37,461 nt of DNA from an uncultured bacterium (GTDB lineage Bacteria; Cyanobacteriota; Vampirovibrionia; Gastranaerophilales; Gastranaerophilaceae). Location of the stretch: the NCBI GenBank assembly GCA_902802825.1, contig CADCNV010000012.1, forward strand, positions 1 through 37,461, given 5' to 3'. The notes below the pieces were generated by a model. That model did no database searches and was not told where the DNA came from. It saw nothing but the letters and a program-made list of their open reading frames with translations. Position numbers and translations under genes: made by a program. This document shows positions 15,945 through 24,021 of the stretch, one piece after another (position 1 is the first letter of the stretch; the number at the start of each line of letters is the position of its first letter).

Positions 15945-16037
15945 ATGGCTATCAATTTAATCCTTTTCGGGTTTATCGTTTACACTGCATTGATCGTAGT
16001 ACCAAGCATCTGGGATGAGTTAACCGCTGAAGGATAA
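15945..16037 (+). CDS. 30-residue single-pass membrane microprotein, likely highly expressed
   Basis: The reading frame is ATG to TAA with 30 codons: MAINLILFGFIVYTALIVVP, then SIWDELTAEG. Residues 3-20 form one hydrophobic membrane helix followed by a short acidic tail. It has a near-perfect Shine-Dalgarno, AAAGGAGGT, five bases before the ATG. All five Ile codons are ATC, although surrounding genes mostly use ATT or ATA, a bias usually seen in very highly expressed genes. The size and layout recall the small subunits of membrane complexes (for example CydX, KdpF or Psb/Pet small proteins), but no family match is evident. It stands alone between divergent and convergent neighbours. Confidence 0.8.
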   Translation: MAINLILFGFIVYTALIVVPSIWDELTAEG

Positions 16038-16142
16038 ATATTTTTTTTGTTAAAGCATTTACGTATAATGGTAGTTTGTAGATTTTTAAGTGTGGAAGTT
16101 ACGTTTATTCAAAAACGCAAGTATTTTGTGCATGCAAAAATT

Positions 16143-17117
16143 TTATCCTGAAATTTGACTTTCACCAAGGATAAACACATTCCAATTTTTTGATTCTTCT
16201 TTTACGGCTTTGTAAAAGTCTTTTACTAAAATATGGCGTGTCTGAATGGGATTGTAATTTTTTGATTTCAGATAATCTTCAAGTTTTTGTGAATTATTTA
16301 TATATTTTTTCTGTTTTACGATAGGGTAAAATGCGCGTTTTTTTCTGGCTATTTCACAAAGCATTGCATTTATGATTTGATCATAATCAATTTCATATCC
16401 GCTGTTTGTAGTGATATCAAGTATATAATTCAGATTATCCTCGGTTGTAATTGAGAAGTAAGCCAAAACTTTATTTGATTCTTCATAAACATATCTTGTT
16501 TTGTAAAATCTTGAAAAACCCTGAAAGAATTCGCTTTCAAACTCTTTATAATGTCTGAGCAGAGATGGTTTGAATATATTAATTACTTCTCCATTGTATA
16601 ATTCTGAAATCGCTTTCGCATCAGAATTTTGAGCATAGCGCCATTTAAGATTTGTTTTTTCGGGAATCGGGTGCTCAATTTTCCACAGAGTTTCGGAAGA
16701 ACATTGCCTGAATCCGCAGCCGTTTACAAATAAATCAAACAATTCATTGTGACATTCATCAATAACAACACTGAATGTATGTGCTCCTTTTCCTCCCATT
16801 TTTTGTATAAGAAATTCAACGAGCTGTTTGCCTATTTCATATCGGTTTTCTTTAAATATTAATCTTGTTATATTTATTTTGTAATGATTACCGGGAGTGC
16901 AAACACAAGTTATTAAACCCAGAATTTCTTTATCTTCAATAAGGATAAACGATTCAGAGCGGAACTTCATTGATAACGGCATCATTGCATTAACAAACCC
17001 CAATGATTCCTGAATAAGGTTTCTTGCAAGTTTGTCGCTGTCGTCATCGCATAAATATGATATAAGTTTTTTCAGCTTTGAATAATCAAAACAATTTAAT
17101 CTTCTGATTGTTACCAT
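16143..17117 (-). CDS. Double-GNAT-like acetyltransferase family protein
   Basis: 324 residues from the ATG at 17117; an in-frame TTG two codons upstream is less likely. The N-terminal half (about 1-150) reads like a GNAT fold: a mixed start, ESFILIEDKEILGLITCV as beta-4, ENRYEIGKQLVEFLIQKM as the acetyl-CoA-binding helix region, then FVNGCGFRQ. The second half (about 160-315) shows a weaker repeat of the pattern, including SRFYKTRYVYEESNKVLAYFSI. The canonical pyrophosphate loop (Q/R-x-x-G-x-G/A) is not clean, so substrate and activity are uncertain. TATAAT sits six bases before the ATG, suggesting a leaderless transcript. Confidence 0.72.
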   Translation of the reverse strand: MVTIRRLNCFDYSKLKKLISYLCDDDSDKLARNLIQESLGFVNAMMPLSMKFRSESFILIEDKEILGLITCVCTPGNHYKINITRLIFKENRYEIGKQLVEFLIQKMGGKGAHTFSVVIDECHNELFDLFVNGCGFRQCSSETLWKIEHPIPEKTNLKWRYAQNSDAKAISELYNGEVINIFKPSLLRHYKEFESEFFQGFSRFYKTRYVYEESNKVLAYFSITTEDNLNYILDITTNSGYEIDYDQIINAMLCEIARKKRAFYPIVKQKKYINNSQKLEDYLKSKNYNPIQTRHILVKDFYKAVKEESKNWNVFILGESQISG

Positions 17118-17123
17118 AATCAA

Positions 17124-17129
17124 ATTATA
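17124..17129 (-). promoter_or_regulatory. -10 box for a leaderless GNAT mRNA
   Basis: On the - strand: TATAAT, six bases (TTGATT), ATG (17117). It is a perfect -10 consensus with no ribosome site. Confidence 0.55.
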
Positions 17130-17257
17130 GCTTTATTTTCGCTTTGTTGCAAGTTAGTAATTTATTAATATTTGTTAATATATTTATAAATTTTTTAAAG
17201 TTTTTCTAAATGTGTGTCGATATCTTATTTGTAATTAGCCCAATGGAGATAAACATT

Positions 17258-17410
17258 ATGAAGAAGATAACAACACCATCCTTGAATAGATGCGAAAGTG
17301 TTGAATTAATATTAAGAGGAGCAAAAAAGCGCAGAATTATGGCTTATTCAATAGCTGCGGAAGTAAATTCCAATGCGGGAGTCAAGACCAATTTGCGCGC
17401 AGTGAAGTAA
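17258..17410 (+). CDS. Small basic protein of 50 residues, unknown
   Basis: I chose the ATG at 17258 because GGAGATAA lies just upstream; a longer frame opening at 17210 has no ribosome site. The product MKKITTPSLNRCESVELILR... is strongly basic (GAKKRRIMAYSIAAEV in the middle) with one Cys and no membrane helix. The charge suggests nucleic-acid or membrane-surface binding. It is a stand-alone gene with its own terminator about 50 bases on. No family recognised. Confidence 0.65.
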   Translation: MKKITTPSLNRCESVELILRGAKKRRIMAYSIAAEVNSNAGVKTNLRAVK

Positions 17411-17461
17411 TTTATGCTATGAGAGTATTAAAACACAAATAAGAAGAGAGTTTTATAATCA

Positions 17462-17488
17462 CCGGTTCAAAAGCGAACCGGCTTTTTA
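17462..17488 (+). terminator. Intrinsic terminator after the 50-residue gene
   Basis: CCGGTTC (17462-17468) pairs with GAACCGG (17475-17481) around a 6-base loop, followed by CTTTTTATT. Confidence 0.9.
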
Positions 17489-17567
17489 TTGGCTAAAATA
17501 AGGTGTCTTTATTTTTTTTCAAAAATATGTTATTATTGCTTTGCATACAAATAAACAGGAGTCAAAT

Positions 17568-17933
17568 ATGGAAGAAGAAATGAATCAAAATCAATGTGAG
17601 TGCGGAGAAAATAACTGCCAATGTGAAGAACATAACTGCTCAAAAGAATGTTCGGTCAGAGGTTATGATATTCTTGCTCTGATATTTTGTATATACCCAA
17701 TTGCAATTTCAATTTTTGGGATTGACTATCACAGTGCCGATGTAATGGTTCAGACGGGTGTTAAAATGCTATCATTCTTAGCATTTCCGCTTATATCCGC
17801 AATTATAAGTCTGAAAAAATCTGATAAGTGCAGAACTCACGGTTCAATTGTTTTTACTGCAGTATTTATTTTACTTGTTGTATATTCTGTGATTCTTCTT
17901 GTCGGGTTTACTGACGGCGGGAAATTATTTTAA
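17568..17933 (+). CDS. Cys-rich N-terminus with three membrane helices, unknown
   Basis: 121 residues from the ATG at 17568, preceded by AGGAG. The first 35 residues are acidic and Cys-rich (CECGENNCQCEEHNCSKEC, seven Cys), able to bind metal or form disulfides. Three hydrophobic helices follow (about 35-52, 68-86 and 100-118). SDKCRTHGS lies in the loop before the last one. The Cys cluster before a compact membrane domain is an uncommon combination; it may be a metal sensor or carrier. No family is recognised. A hairpin just downstream closes the unit before mnmG. Confidence 0.75.
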   Translation: MEEEMNQNQCECGENNCQCEEHNCSKECSVRGYDILALIFCIYPIAISIFGIDYHSADVMVQTGVKMLSFLAFPLISAIISLKKSDKCRTHGSIVFTAVFILLVVYSVILLVGFTDGGKLF

Positions 17934-17956
17934 TAATATATAAATACATAGATTTT

Positions 17957-17995
17957 CATGCCAAATATGTTTCATTCATATTTGGCATGTTTATT
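17957..17995 (+). terminator. Hairpin terminator between the Cys-rich gene and mnmG
   Basis: CATGCCAAATATG (17957-17969) and CATATTTGGCATG (17977-17989) form a perfect 13-bp stem with a 7-base loop, followed by TTTATTTTA. It overlaps a longer open frame of mnmG, which argues against the upstream ATG at 17958 as the mnmG start. Confidence 0.75.
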
Positions 17996-17996
17996 T

Positions 17997-18002
17997 TATA
18001 AT
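17997..18002 (+). promoter_or_regulatory. -10 box for a leaderless mnmG mRNA
   Basis: TATAAT, six bases (GTTTTT), ATG (18009). No Shine-Dalgarno. It lies directly after the terminator hairpin, as expected for a new transcription unit. Confidence 0.6.
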
Positions 18003-18008
18003 GTTTTT

Positions 18009-19889
18009 ATGTATAGCGGATATTTGCATAACCAGTATGATGTAATTGTTGTAGGCGGCGGACACGCCGGCTGTGAAGCAGTTTTGGCGTGTGCAAAATT
18101 GGGGTTAAAAGTTCTTTTGGCAACTTTGAATGTTGAAAATATTGCCCTTCAGCCCTGTAATCCTGCTGTCGGCGGCCCTGCAAAGTCTACTTTAGTGCGT
18201 GAAATAGATGCTCTAGGCGGTGTTATGGGGGAAGTTACGGATGCAACATATCTGCAGTTAAAAACTCTTAATTCCTCAAAAGGGCCTGCTGTCAGAGCAC
18301 TGCGTGCTCAGTCTGATAAAGCCGAATATTCCCGCTATATGCGCAATTTACTCGAAAATAATGAAAATGTTTTTATAAAGCAATGTTGTATAACGGAATT
18401 AAAAGTAGAAAATGGTGAAATTGTCGGCGCCGTTGATGAATTCGGTGCAGAATATTCGGCACGTGCTGTTGTATTGACAACTGGAACATCTCTGGAAGGA
18501 AGAATTTTTGTCGGTCTAAGATCATTCAGCGCCGGAAGATTGGGTGAAAAGGCCGCAATTGGCTTATCTGACAGTTTGCATAAATTAGGTATTGAAACTA
18601 AAAAACTCAAAACGGGAACTCCTGCCAGAGTCGATAAGCGTACTATTGATTATGCAAAAATGATTATTCAGCCGGGGGATGAAGAGCTAAATTTCTTTTC
18701 ATTTAAGCCAAATCGCCCGATAAGAAAAACATACCCATGTTATCTGACAAAAACAAACGAAGAAACTCACAAAATTATTCGTGAAAATCTTGATAAATCT
18801 CCAATGTATCAGGGATTGATTCAGGGGGTAGGGCCAAGATACTGTCCGTCTATCGAAGATAAAGTTGTTCGTTTTGCGTCAAATCCTTCTCATCATATTT
18901 TTATTGAACCGGAAGGTTTAGGAACTTACGAAACTTATATTCAGGGATTTTCAACAAGTTTGCCTTATGATGTTCAGGTTCGTATGATAAGAAGCTTGCC
19001 GGGACTTGAAAAAGCCCATATTATCAAACCGGCTTATGCGGTAGAATATGATTATGTTCCTGCAATTCAGACTACACATTCGTTAATGTCTAAAAAAATT
19101 AAGGGGCTTTTCTTCGGCGGGCAAATTAACGGAACAAGCGGATATGAAGAAGCTGCAGCTCAGGGATTAATTGCGGGTATCAATGCATTTAATTATATTA
19201 ATGGCTCAGAGATGCTTGAATTGTCCAGAAGTTCATCATATACCGGAACATTAATTGATGATTTGGTAACAAAAGATATTCAGGATCCTTATAGAATGTT
19301 GACTTCACGTTCTGAATACAGATTATTGCTAAGGCAGGATAATGCCGATGAGAGGTTAACTCCAATCGGTCATAAATTGGGGCTTATTGATGATGAACAA
19401 TTCTTCAGGTTTGAAGAAAAACAAAGATTAATTAAAGAAGAAACTAAACGCCTTGAAACAGTAAAAATTCCTGCGAATGAAGAAACTAACAAGATTTTGG
19501 CAAAATATGGCGAGCATCTTGAAAGAGGGATGCGCGCATCTGAACTTTTAAAACGACCAAATATTGATTATAAAATTATACAAGAGCTTGATTCTCAGAC
19601 AAAAGCCATCCAAATTCCAAGAGATGTTTATGAACAAATCGAAGTCATAATCAAATATGAGGGATATATAAAACGTCAGGAAGATCAGGTCAATAATGCA
19701 GGGAAGCTTGAAAAATTCAAAATTCCTGATGATATAGATTATTCAAAAATTAATCACATTTCTTCCGAAACAAAAGACAAACTTTCAAAAATAAGACCGA
19801 AAGATTTGGCACAAGCATCCAGAATCGGCGGGATTAAACCGGCGGATATATCTGTTTTAATGGTGCTGCTTGACAAGCACAGAATTTAA
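18009..19889 (+). CDS. mnmG: tRNA uridine 5-carboxymethylaminomethyl modification enzyme MnmG (GidA)
   Basis: From the ATG at 18009 the protein is 626 residues, matching the usual MnmG size of about 625-630; the in-frame ATG at 17958 would start inside the terminator hairpin. With MnmE it installs the carboxymethylaminomethyl group on U34 of tRNAs, using FAD and methylene-tetrahydrofolate. The FAD motif VVGGGHAGCEA is at about 14-24. Conserved QPCNPAVGGPAKS is near 48-60, followed by the TGTPARVDKRTIDY, PRYCPSIEDKVVRF and INGTSGYEEAAAQGLIAG blocks. The C-terminal helical domain has YRMLTSRSEYRLLLRQDNAD and ends in ASRIGGIKPADISVL. mnmE is not in the window. Confidence 0.97.
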   Translation: MYSGYLHNQYDVIVVGGGHAGCEAVLACAKLGLKVLLATLNVENIALQPCNPAVGGPAKSTLVREIDALGGVMGEVTDATYLQLKTLNSSKGPAVRALRAQSDKAEYSRYMRNLLENNENVFIKQCCITELKVENGEIVGAVDEFGAEYSARAVVLTTGTSLEGRIFVGLRSFSAGRLGEKAAIGLSDSLHKLGIETKKLKTGTPARVDKRTIDYAKMIIQPGDEELNFFSFKPNRPIRKTYPCYLTKTNEETHKIIRENLDKSPMYQGLIQGVGPRYCPSIEDKVVRFASNPSHHIFIEPEGLGTYETYIQGFSTSLPYDVQVRMIRSLPGLEKAHIIKPAYAVEYDYVPAIQTTHSLMSKKIKGLFFGGQINGTSGYEEAAAQGLIAGINAFNYINGSEMLELSRSSSYTGTLIDDLVTKDIQDPYRMLTSRSEYRLLLRQDNADERLTPIGHKLGLIDDEQFFRFEEKQRLIKEETKRLETVKIPANEETNKILAKYGEHLERGMRASELLKRPNIDYKIIQELDSQTKAIQIPRDVYEQIEVIIKYEGYIKRQEDQVNNAGKLEKFKIPDDIDYSKINHISSETKDKLSKIRPKDLAQASRIGGIKPADISVLMVLLDKHRI

Positions 19890-19896
19890 AAATGAC

Positions 19897-20649
19897 CTAA
19901 ACAAGTGAAAGTTTTGTTGCAGAAGTTGTTATTTTTCTTAGTTTTTCCATTCTGCGCATTACAAAATTTGCGTTTTTATCTGAGGGGCTGTATTCAAGAA
20001 ACTTGTGATAATATCGTTTTGCTTCCCTCTGTTTCCCAAGTTTGTCGAGGCAAAATGCAATGTCATAGTATCCCTGTATATAATTAGGATTAATTTTTAA
20101 AATTTGTTTATATAATTCAAGTGCAGAATTAAAAAGCTCCATTTTTACCAAAAGTGTTGATTTTCTTATGTAAGCGTTTAGGTATGTCGGAGAATTTTCA
20201 ATCAGTTTTTGATAAATCATCATTGCCATATCCTGTTCGTCGCACTGCTCATGAGCCAATCCCAGCTGATAAATTGCATCTGCGTTATCCGGCTCCAATT
20301 CAACGGCATGAATAAAACATTTTATTGCTTTACAAGGAGTTTCATCCTCCAAATGACAAAGCCCGAGTTCATAAAAAGTTTCAAAATTGTCTTTGTCTAA
20401 GAGTGCGGCCTTTTCTAATGAATTAATTGCTTTTTTCAATTTTCCCAAATTCTTATAACATATTCCCAAATTTAAATATGTATCGGGGTTATTTCGGTCA
20501 AGCAAAACAGAATTAAGGTAACAACCGATTGCTTCTTTGAAAGATTTTTTGGATTTTAAAATATCGGCCTTGTTTCTAAGGTCGGTTTTTTGTTTTTGGA
20601 CCTTAAAAGGTGTACTCATATATTCGGATTTTGAAATATTTTTACTCAA
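19897..20649 (-). CDS. TPR-repeat protein
   Basis: 250 residues. At least five consecutive 34-residue TPR units are visible from about 36 to 230, for example NPDTYLNLGICYKNLGKLKKAINSLEKAALLDKD in part and AIYQLGLAHEQCDEQDMAMMIYQKLI. The W/L-G-Y-A-F-A-P consensus spacing is present. There is no signal peptide or catalytic domain, so this is a cytoplasmic scaffold. The frame opens with TTG at 20649, preceded by an AGAAG-type ribosome site; the ATG ten codons later (20619) is an alternative. It is convergent with mnmG and divergent from the exported pair. Confidence 0.9.
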   Translation of the reverse strand: MSKNISKSEYMSTPFKVQKQKTDLRNKADILKSKKSFKEAIGCYLNSVLLDRNNPDTYLNLGICYKNLGKLKKAINSLEKAALLDKDNFETFYELGLCHLEDETPCKAIKCFIHAVELEPDNADAIYQLGLAHEQCDEQDMAMMIYQKLIENSPTYLNAYIRKSTLLVKMELFNSALELYKQILKINPNYIQGYYDIAFCLDKLGKQREAKRYYHKFLEYSPSDKNANFVMRRMEKLRKITTSATKLSLV

Positions 20650-20766
20650 CTTCTTTGCTCTTCTTTATTAGCTTCCATTGCTAATTTTAAATTTTTTTTG
20701 TAAAGAGAATAACCACCATTTGATGTAAAGATTAATCAATCATTAGATTTATTCGTATATTAATGG

Positions 20767-20772
20767 TATAAA
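20767..20772 (+). promoter_or_regulatory. -10 box for a leaderless exported-protein mRNA
   Basis: TGG-TATAAA, six bases (TTTGTT), ATG (20779). Extended -10, no ribosome site. Same geometry as seven other genes. Confidence 0.5.
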
Positions 20773-20778
20773 TTTGTT

Positions 20779-21612
20779 ATGAAAAAGTTGTTAGTTGCTT
20801 TAGGGATTTCAAGTGTTGTTTTTTTATCGCATGTGCCTGTAATTGCAGATGATGCGGTTCAGTTGAAAGGGGTAGAAAAACCGAAAATTGAATTGCCTAA
20901 GCAAGATTATAAAAAAACTGATACACTTTTAACTGAAGATGATGAAATTCTTAATCAGATTGTAAAACTTCAGAGAGAAAAGGATCTTGAAGATATAGAT
21001 AATTTGTGGAAAGGTACAGTTTCTAATAATCAGGTTATCGGCTTTGCGCTTAAAAAGCTTGCAACACCTGAAAGCCAAAGAAGAATTCATTCATCTCTTA
21101 TGGCAAAAACGCTTTCTGCAATCGTATCCGGGGCATCTCTTGCTCCTACTTTACTTGGGCAAAACTATATGATTCAATCTGCGACATATGGGGCAGGTAA
21201 GATTGCGCAAAATCTTTTGAACAGAAAGAACATACCAAAGGAAATTCCTTTAACAGATACTGAATTGATTGAGCTTGCAGGGCTTATAGAAAACTTGCAG
21301 GATAAAATAATCAGTGCATATTACAATTATAAAAACAGCTTGGCATTGCTGAAAGAAATTCGTTCAAGAGAAATGCTTTACAGCAAAAATTATGCAAAAG
21401 CTATGGATGATGAGGACTTTTTGGAAATAGCAATTCAGTCAACTCTTTATCAGGATATGCAATTGGAAGAAGAAAAATATATTCAGCTATGTAAAAAATA
21501 TCACCTTGAACTGCAGCGGCTTGCAGGTAAAAAGGTTGTAGATGAGCTGAATTTATATCAGTATGATTATGATACGACTCTTGTCGGAAATGGGGTGAAT
21601 AATGCGAAATAA
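20779..21612 (+). CDS. Exported alpha-helical protein, unknown (paralogue 1)
   Basis: 277 residues with a Sec signal peptide (MKKLLVALGISSVVFLSH, cleavage likely after VIA near 25). The mature part is helical. A conserved block DIDNLWKGTVSNNQVIGFALKKL (about 71-93) is followed by a Gly/Ala-rich apolar stretch (about 110-140), then a coiled-coil-like segment starting ELAGLIENLQDKIISAYYNYK. The same three blocks, in the same order, occur in the next gene, so the two are paralogues by tandem duplication. The helical repeat recalls TolC-type periplasmic helices, but the family is not recognised. The gene overlaps the next by 11 bases. Confidence 0.75.
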   Translation: MKKLLVALGISSVVFLSHVPVIADDAVQLKGVEKPKIELPKQDYKKTDTLLTEDDEILNQIVKLQREKDLEDIDNLWKGTVSNNQVIGFALKKLATPESQRRIHSSLMAKTLSAIVSGASLAPTLLGQNYMIQSATYGAGKIAQNLLNRKNIPKEIPLTDTELIELAGLIENLQDKIISAYYNYKNSLALLKEIRSREMLYSKNYAKAMDDEDFLEIAIQSTLYQDMQLEEEKYIQLCKKYHLELQRLAGKKVVDELNLYQYDYDTTLVGNGVNNAK

Positions 21613-23167
21613 ATTGTTATTAATGGCAGCAATAATATGTATCAGCGGATTAACCTGTGCAAATGCAAATCTTGCACTAACGGATATTGTAACTCCCAAA
21701 GACCCTGCATACAGGGTCGGTATTTCTGAAATTCCTGAAAACCCGTATGTCCAAAAAAGGCATGATGATTCGCTTGAGCAAGTTATAAAAAGAAAAACAG
21801 ATATAAGTGAAGCCCCTCATGAAATGTCATACGGAGAATTGAGTATAAAAAATTTATCAAAAGAAATTGCGTATGATCTTGAATGTGAAGAACAGGATAT
21901 GATTGCAGATTTATCTTTGCTGTGGCAGGGTGCAGCAAGTCAAAGTGATACAATAAATTTTGCGTTGTATAAATTGGCAAATCCTGATGCTGACAAACCA
22001 AATAAAAGTACTGTTAAAAATATGCTAAAAACAGTAGCAAGCATGTCCACTCTTGTAGGTGCAGGGATGTCCAATCCTTTGCTTGCGGGTACATCTCTTA
22101 TTGGAGCGAATGTTCTTGGAATAATGGGGCAGGATACGAAAGCTCTTAATTATAAATATTCCAAAGTTACGGATGCTGACATGATTATTTTGATAAGGAA
22201 AATAGAGGATTTGCAGCAAAAAACGGTTGATTTGTATTATGATTATATGACTGCAAAAGAACAATTAACTCAAACGGCAAAATTAGCGCAGCAACGTAAA
22301 GAAAGATTTGAGCTTGCTCAAAAAAATAATGTTTCACGCGAAATCATTGTTATTACTGATTCTTATTACAGAACTGCTATGGATAAACAAAGAACCGCAC
22401 AATCTGAGTTTTTGTCTAAAAGAGCGGCACTGGAGCAGTTTGTCGGGAATGAAACATTTAATCAATTCGAGCAGGAATTGGTTTTGAGAGAAAATTCTCA
22501 AAACGGGAAACAGTCAAGTATTAAAGAAGATTATAATAATACTGTTTCAAATGTTGAAAAGTATACAAATAATTTGGAAAATAGAACTGCAAGTCTTTCA
22601 GGTGTCGGATATGTCGGGGAAGATGAAGATCCTAATTTGTCAAAACTCGATCCTATAGAGCCGACTCCGCTTGAAAAAGAGCAAGCAATAGAACGCGGAC
22701 TTGAACAACAGGAACAGGAACTTGCTAAAGAAGTAGATGAGGTTGAACAGGAAGCTAAATCAAAATCCAAAAAGTTCTTCAAGAAAGCTAAAAAAGAAAA
22801 AGCAGAAAAAATTAAAGAAGAAAAGCCCAAAAAGGTAAAGAGAGATCCTTATGATACCAAAGGTTTTATCTTCCTGCATGACAAACAACCGGATATGGAT
22901 AATTATACAGACGCAAAAACTGATACAGTTCAGCCGGCTGCAAATAATAAATCAGAAAGTAAAAAAACTAAAAGGCAAAAACAAAAAGAAGAAAAAATGT
23001 TGCAAGCAGAAACTCAAAAAATAGAAAAAATGGATAAAAATGAGATTATTGCTCCTGAAGGGCATAAACCAAAAGCAACAAATTATCATGGCGTAGAACT
23101 TTTACCTTTAGAGGAAATTAAGGCGCCGGATTTAAGACCGAACGGTTATTCTATTTTTGCGAGATAA
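21602..23167 (+). CDS. Exported helical protein with long Lys/Glu-rich tail (paralogue 2)
   Basis: 521 residues with a signal peptide (MRNKLLLMAAIICISGLTCANA). The first half mirrors the preceding protein: LSLLWQGAASQSDTINFALYKL (about 100-121), an apolar Gly/Ala segment (about 140-170), then IRKIEDLQQKTVDLYYDYM and a coiled coil to about 300. The second half is unique: a highly charged, low-complexity Glu/Lys stretch (about 355-420 and 455-485) ending in a short Pro-rich tail. The start has GGGGTGA upstream and overlaps the previous stop. The charged tail may bind envelope polymers or be a flexible linker; function unknown. Confidence 0.75.
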   Translation: MRNKLLLMAAIICISGLTCANANLALTDIVTPKDPAYRVGISEIPENPYVQKRHDDSLEQVIKRKTDISEAPHEMSYGELSIKNLSKEIAYDLECEEQDMIADLSLLWQGAASQSDTINFALYKLANPDADKPNKSTVKNMLKTVASMSTLVGAGMSNPLLAGTSLIGANVLGIMGQDTKALNYKYSKVTDADMIILIRKIEDLQQKTVDLYYDYMTAKEQLTQTAKLAQQRKERFELAQKNNVSREIIVITDSYYRTAMDKQRTAQSEFLSKRAALEQFVGNETFNQFEQELVLRENSQNGKQSSIKEDYNNTVSNVEKYTNNLENRTASLSGVGYVGEDEDPNLSKLDPIEPTPLEKEQAIERGLEQQEQELAKEVDEVEQEAKSKSKKFFKKAKKEKAEKIKEEKPKKVKRDPYDTKGFIFLHDKQPDMDNYTDAKTDTVQPAANNKSESKKTKRQKQKEEKMLQAETQKIEKMDKNEIIAPEGHKPKATNYHGVELLPLEEIKAPDLRPNGYSIFAR

Positions 23168-23173
23168 ATTGAA

Positions 23174-23824
23174 ATGAAATTTATACCATTCGAGATTAAA
23201 ACAGGGGAGCAGAATATGAAAACGGATTCTGACCTGTTGGATTATGCGATTGATAACAAATTGTCAGAACCGATATTTAGATTATATGGGTGGAATCCTG
23301 CATGTATTTCACTAGGAAGGAATCAGAGTGATGATTTCTTGGATTATAATTTTTTAAAATCAAACGGTATAGATGTCGTAAGACGGTTAACAGGCGGACG
23401 TGCGTTGCTGCACGATAATGAAATCACTTACAGTTATATTTGCCCTGTATCTTATCTCAGTCATGGCGAGCATGTGGTTTCTTCTTACAAAGAGATTTGC
23501 CAAATTTTTATTGAAAAATTTAAAAAAATCGGGATAAATATCGATTTTGGAACTCAAAAGCAGGTGAAAACCGGTTTTGATTATTGTATGTTAATTTCTA
23601 CCGGTGCAGATTTATGTTATAAAGGTAAAAAACTTATCGGATCTGCACAATGCCGAAAACATGGATATATTTTGCAACATGGTTCGATATTGTATGATTA
23701 TGACAAAATTCTTTTAGAAAAAATATTCGGCGAAGAAATTTCTACAAATGAAATAACAAGTATAAAGGAAATAAATCCGAGAATTGGTAAAGAGGATATA
23801 ATAAATCTTTTAAGTGAGTATTGA
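23174..23824 (+). CDS. Lipoate-protein ligase A family protein
   Basis: 216 residues of the biotin/lipoate ligase fold, which transfers lipoyl or octanoyl groups to lysines of 2-oxoacid dehydrogenases or GcvH. Visible are YGWNPACISLGRNQ (about 34-47), the substrate-binding VRRLTGGRALLHDNEITYS (about 69-87) and the catalytic-Lys motif KLIGSAQCRKHGYILQHGSI (about 155-174). The short length without an accessory domain fits a LipM/LipL-like octanoyltransferase or a ligase needing a partner. No lipoylated substrate gene is adjacent. It starts six bases after the preceding stop, so it is probably in the operon of the exported pair, though unrelated in apparent function. Confidence 0.88.
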   Translation: MKFIPFEIKTGEQNMKTDSDLLDYAIDNKLSEPIFRLYGWNPACISLGRNQSDDFLDYNFLKSNGIDVVRRLTGGRALLHDNEITYSYICPVSYLSHGEHVVSSYKEICQIFIEKFKKIGINIDFGTQKQVKTGFDYCMLISTGADLCYKGKKLIGSAQCRKHGYILQHGSILYDYDKILLEKIFGEEISTNEITSIKEINPRIGKEDIINLLSEY

Positions 23825-23854
23825 TTTTTTGGTATTTTGATGATAACTTGAAAA

Positions 23855-23884
23855 GGGTGCAAGGTAGCGCAGCTACCGCAAGCC
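23855..23884 (+). repeat. Remnant of an upstream tRNA-like unit
   Basis: GGGTGC followed by the tail AAGGTAGCGCAGCTACCGCAAGCC (23861-23884) is identical to the tail of the complete unit (23998-24021), but the hairpin core is missing. It looks like an internally deleted earlier copy. Confidence 0.5.
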
Positions 23885-23951
23885 ATAAATAAAATTGAAT
23901 AACGGTTGTTTAAAACCTCAGAATCAACCTAAAAAAATCTGGGCCTGTGGC
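23861..23951 (+). repeat. 91-bp direct repeat upstream of the CAU tRNA (copy 1)
   Basis: It matches 23998-24089 apart from one inserted base and one substitution. Each copy ends with the first 11 bases of the tRNA, GGGCCTGTGGC. In copy 1 the tRNA is broken off and replaced by the hairpin core; in copy 2 the genuine tRNA continues. The period is about 138 bases. Confidence 0.9.
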
Positions 23952-24021
23952 ACTCTGCCGACGAGGAGGTGACTAAATGTCACGTCCGAGGAGAGGGAAG
24001 GTAGCGCAGCTACCGCAAGCC
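23941..24021 (+). ncRNA. tRNA-like 5' decoy with conserved hairpin upstream of the CAU tRNA
   Basis: It begins with the first 11 bases of the following tRNA (GGGCCTGTGGC), then ACTCTGCCGA (23952-23961), identical to the tRNA-Leu decoy. Next is the hairpin CGAGGA-G-GTGAC, loop TAAAT, GTCAC-G-TCCGAG, with the same G/G mismatch, then GAGAGG. It continues GGTAGCGCAG, as in the tRNA D-arm, and closes with GGTAGC/GCTACC and AAGCC, which can pair with GGCCT at the start. Differences from the tRNA-Leu element are compensatory: TTGAC/GTCAA there, GTGAC/GTCAC here. Paired G-A/A-G steps flank the stem in both. Probably a structured RNA or a tRNA-directed element. Confidence 0.6.

Noticed and set aside
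17958..18008. Upstream ATG of mnmG adding 17 residues
   Set aside because: It falls in a perfect 13-bp terminator hairpin and in the promoter region; MnmG homologues start at the equivalent of the ATG at 18009.
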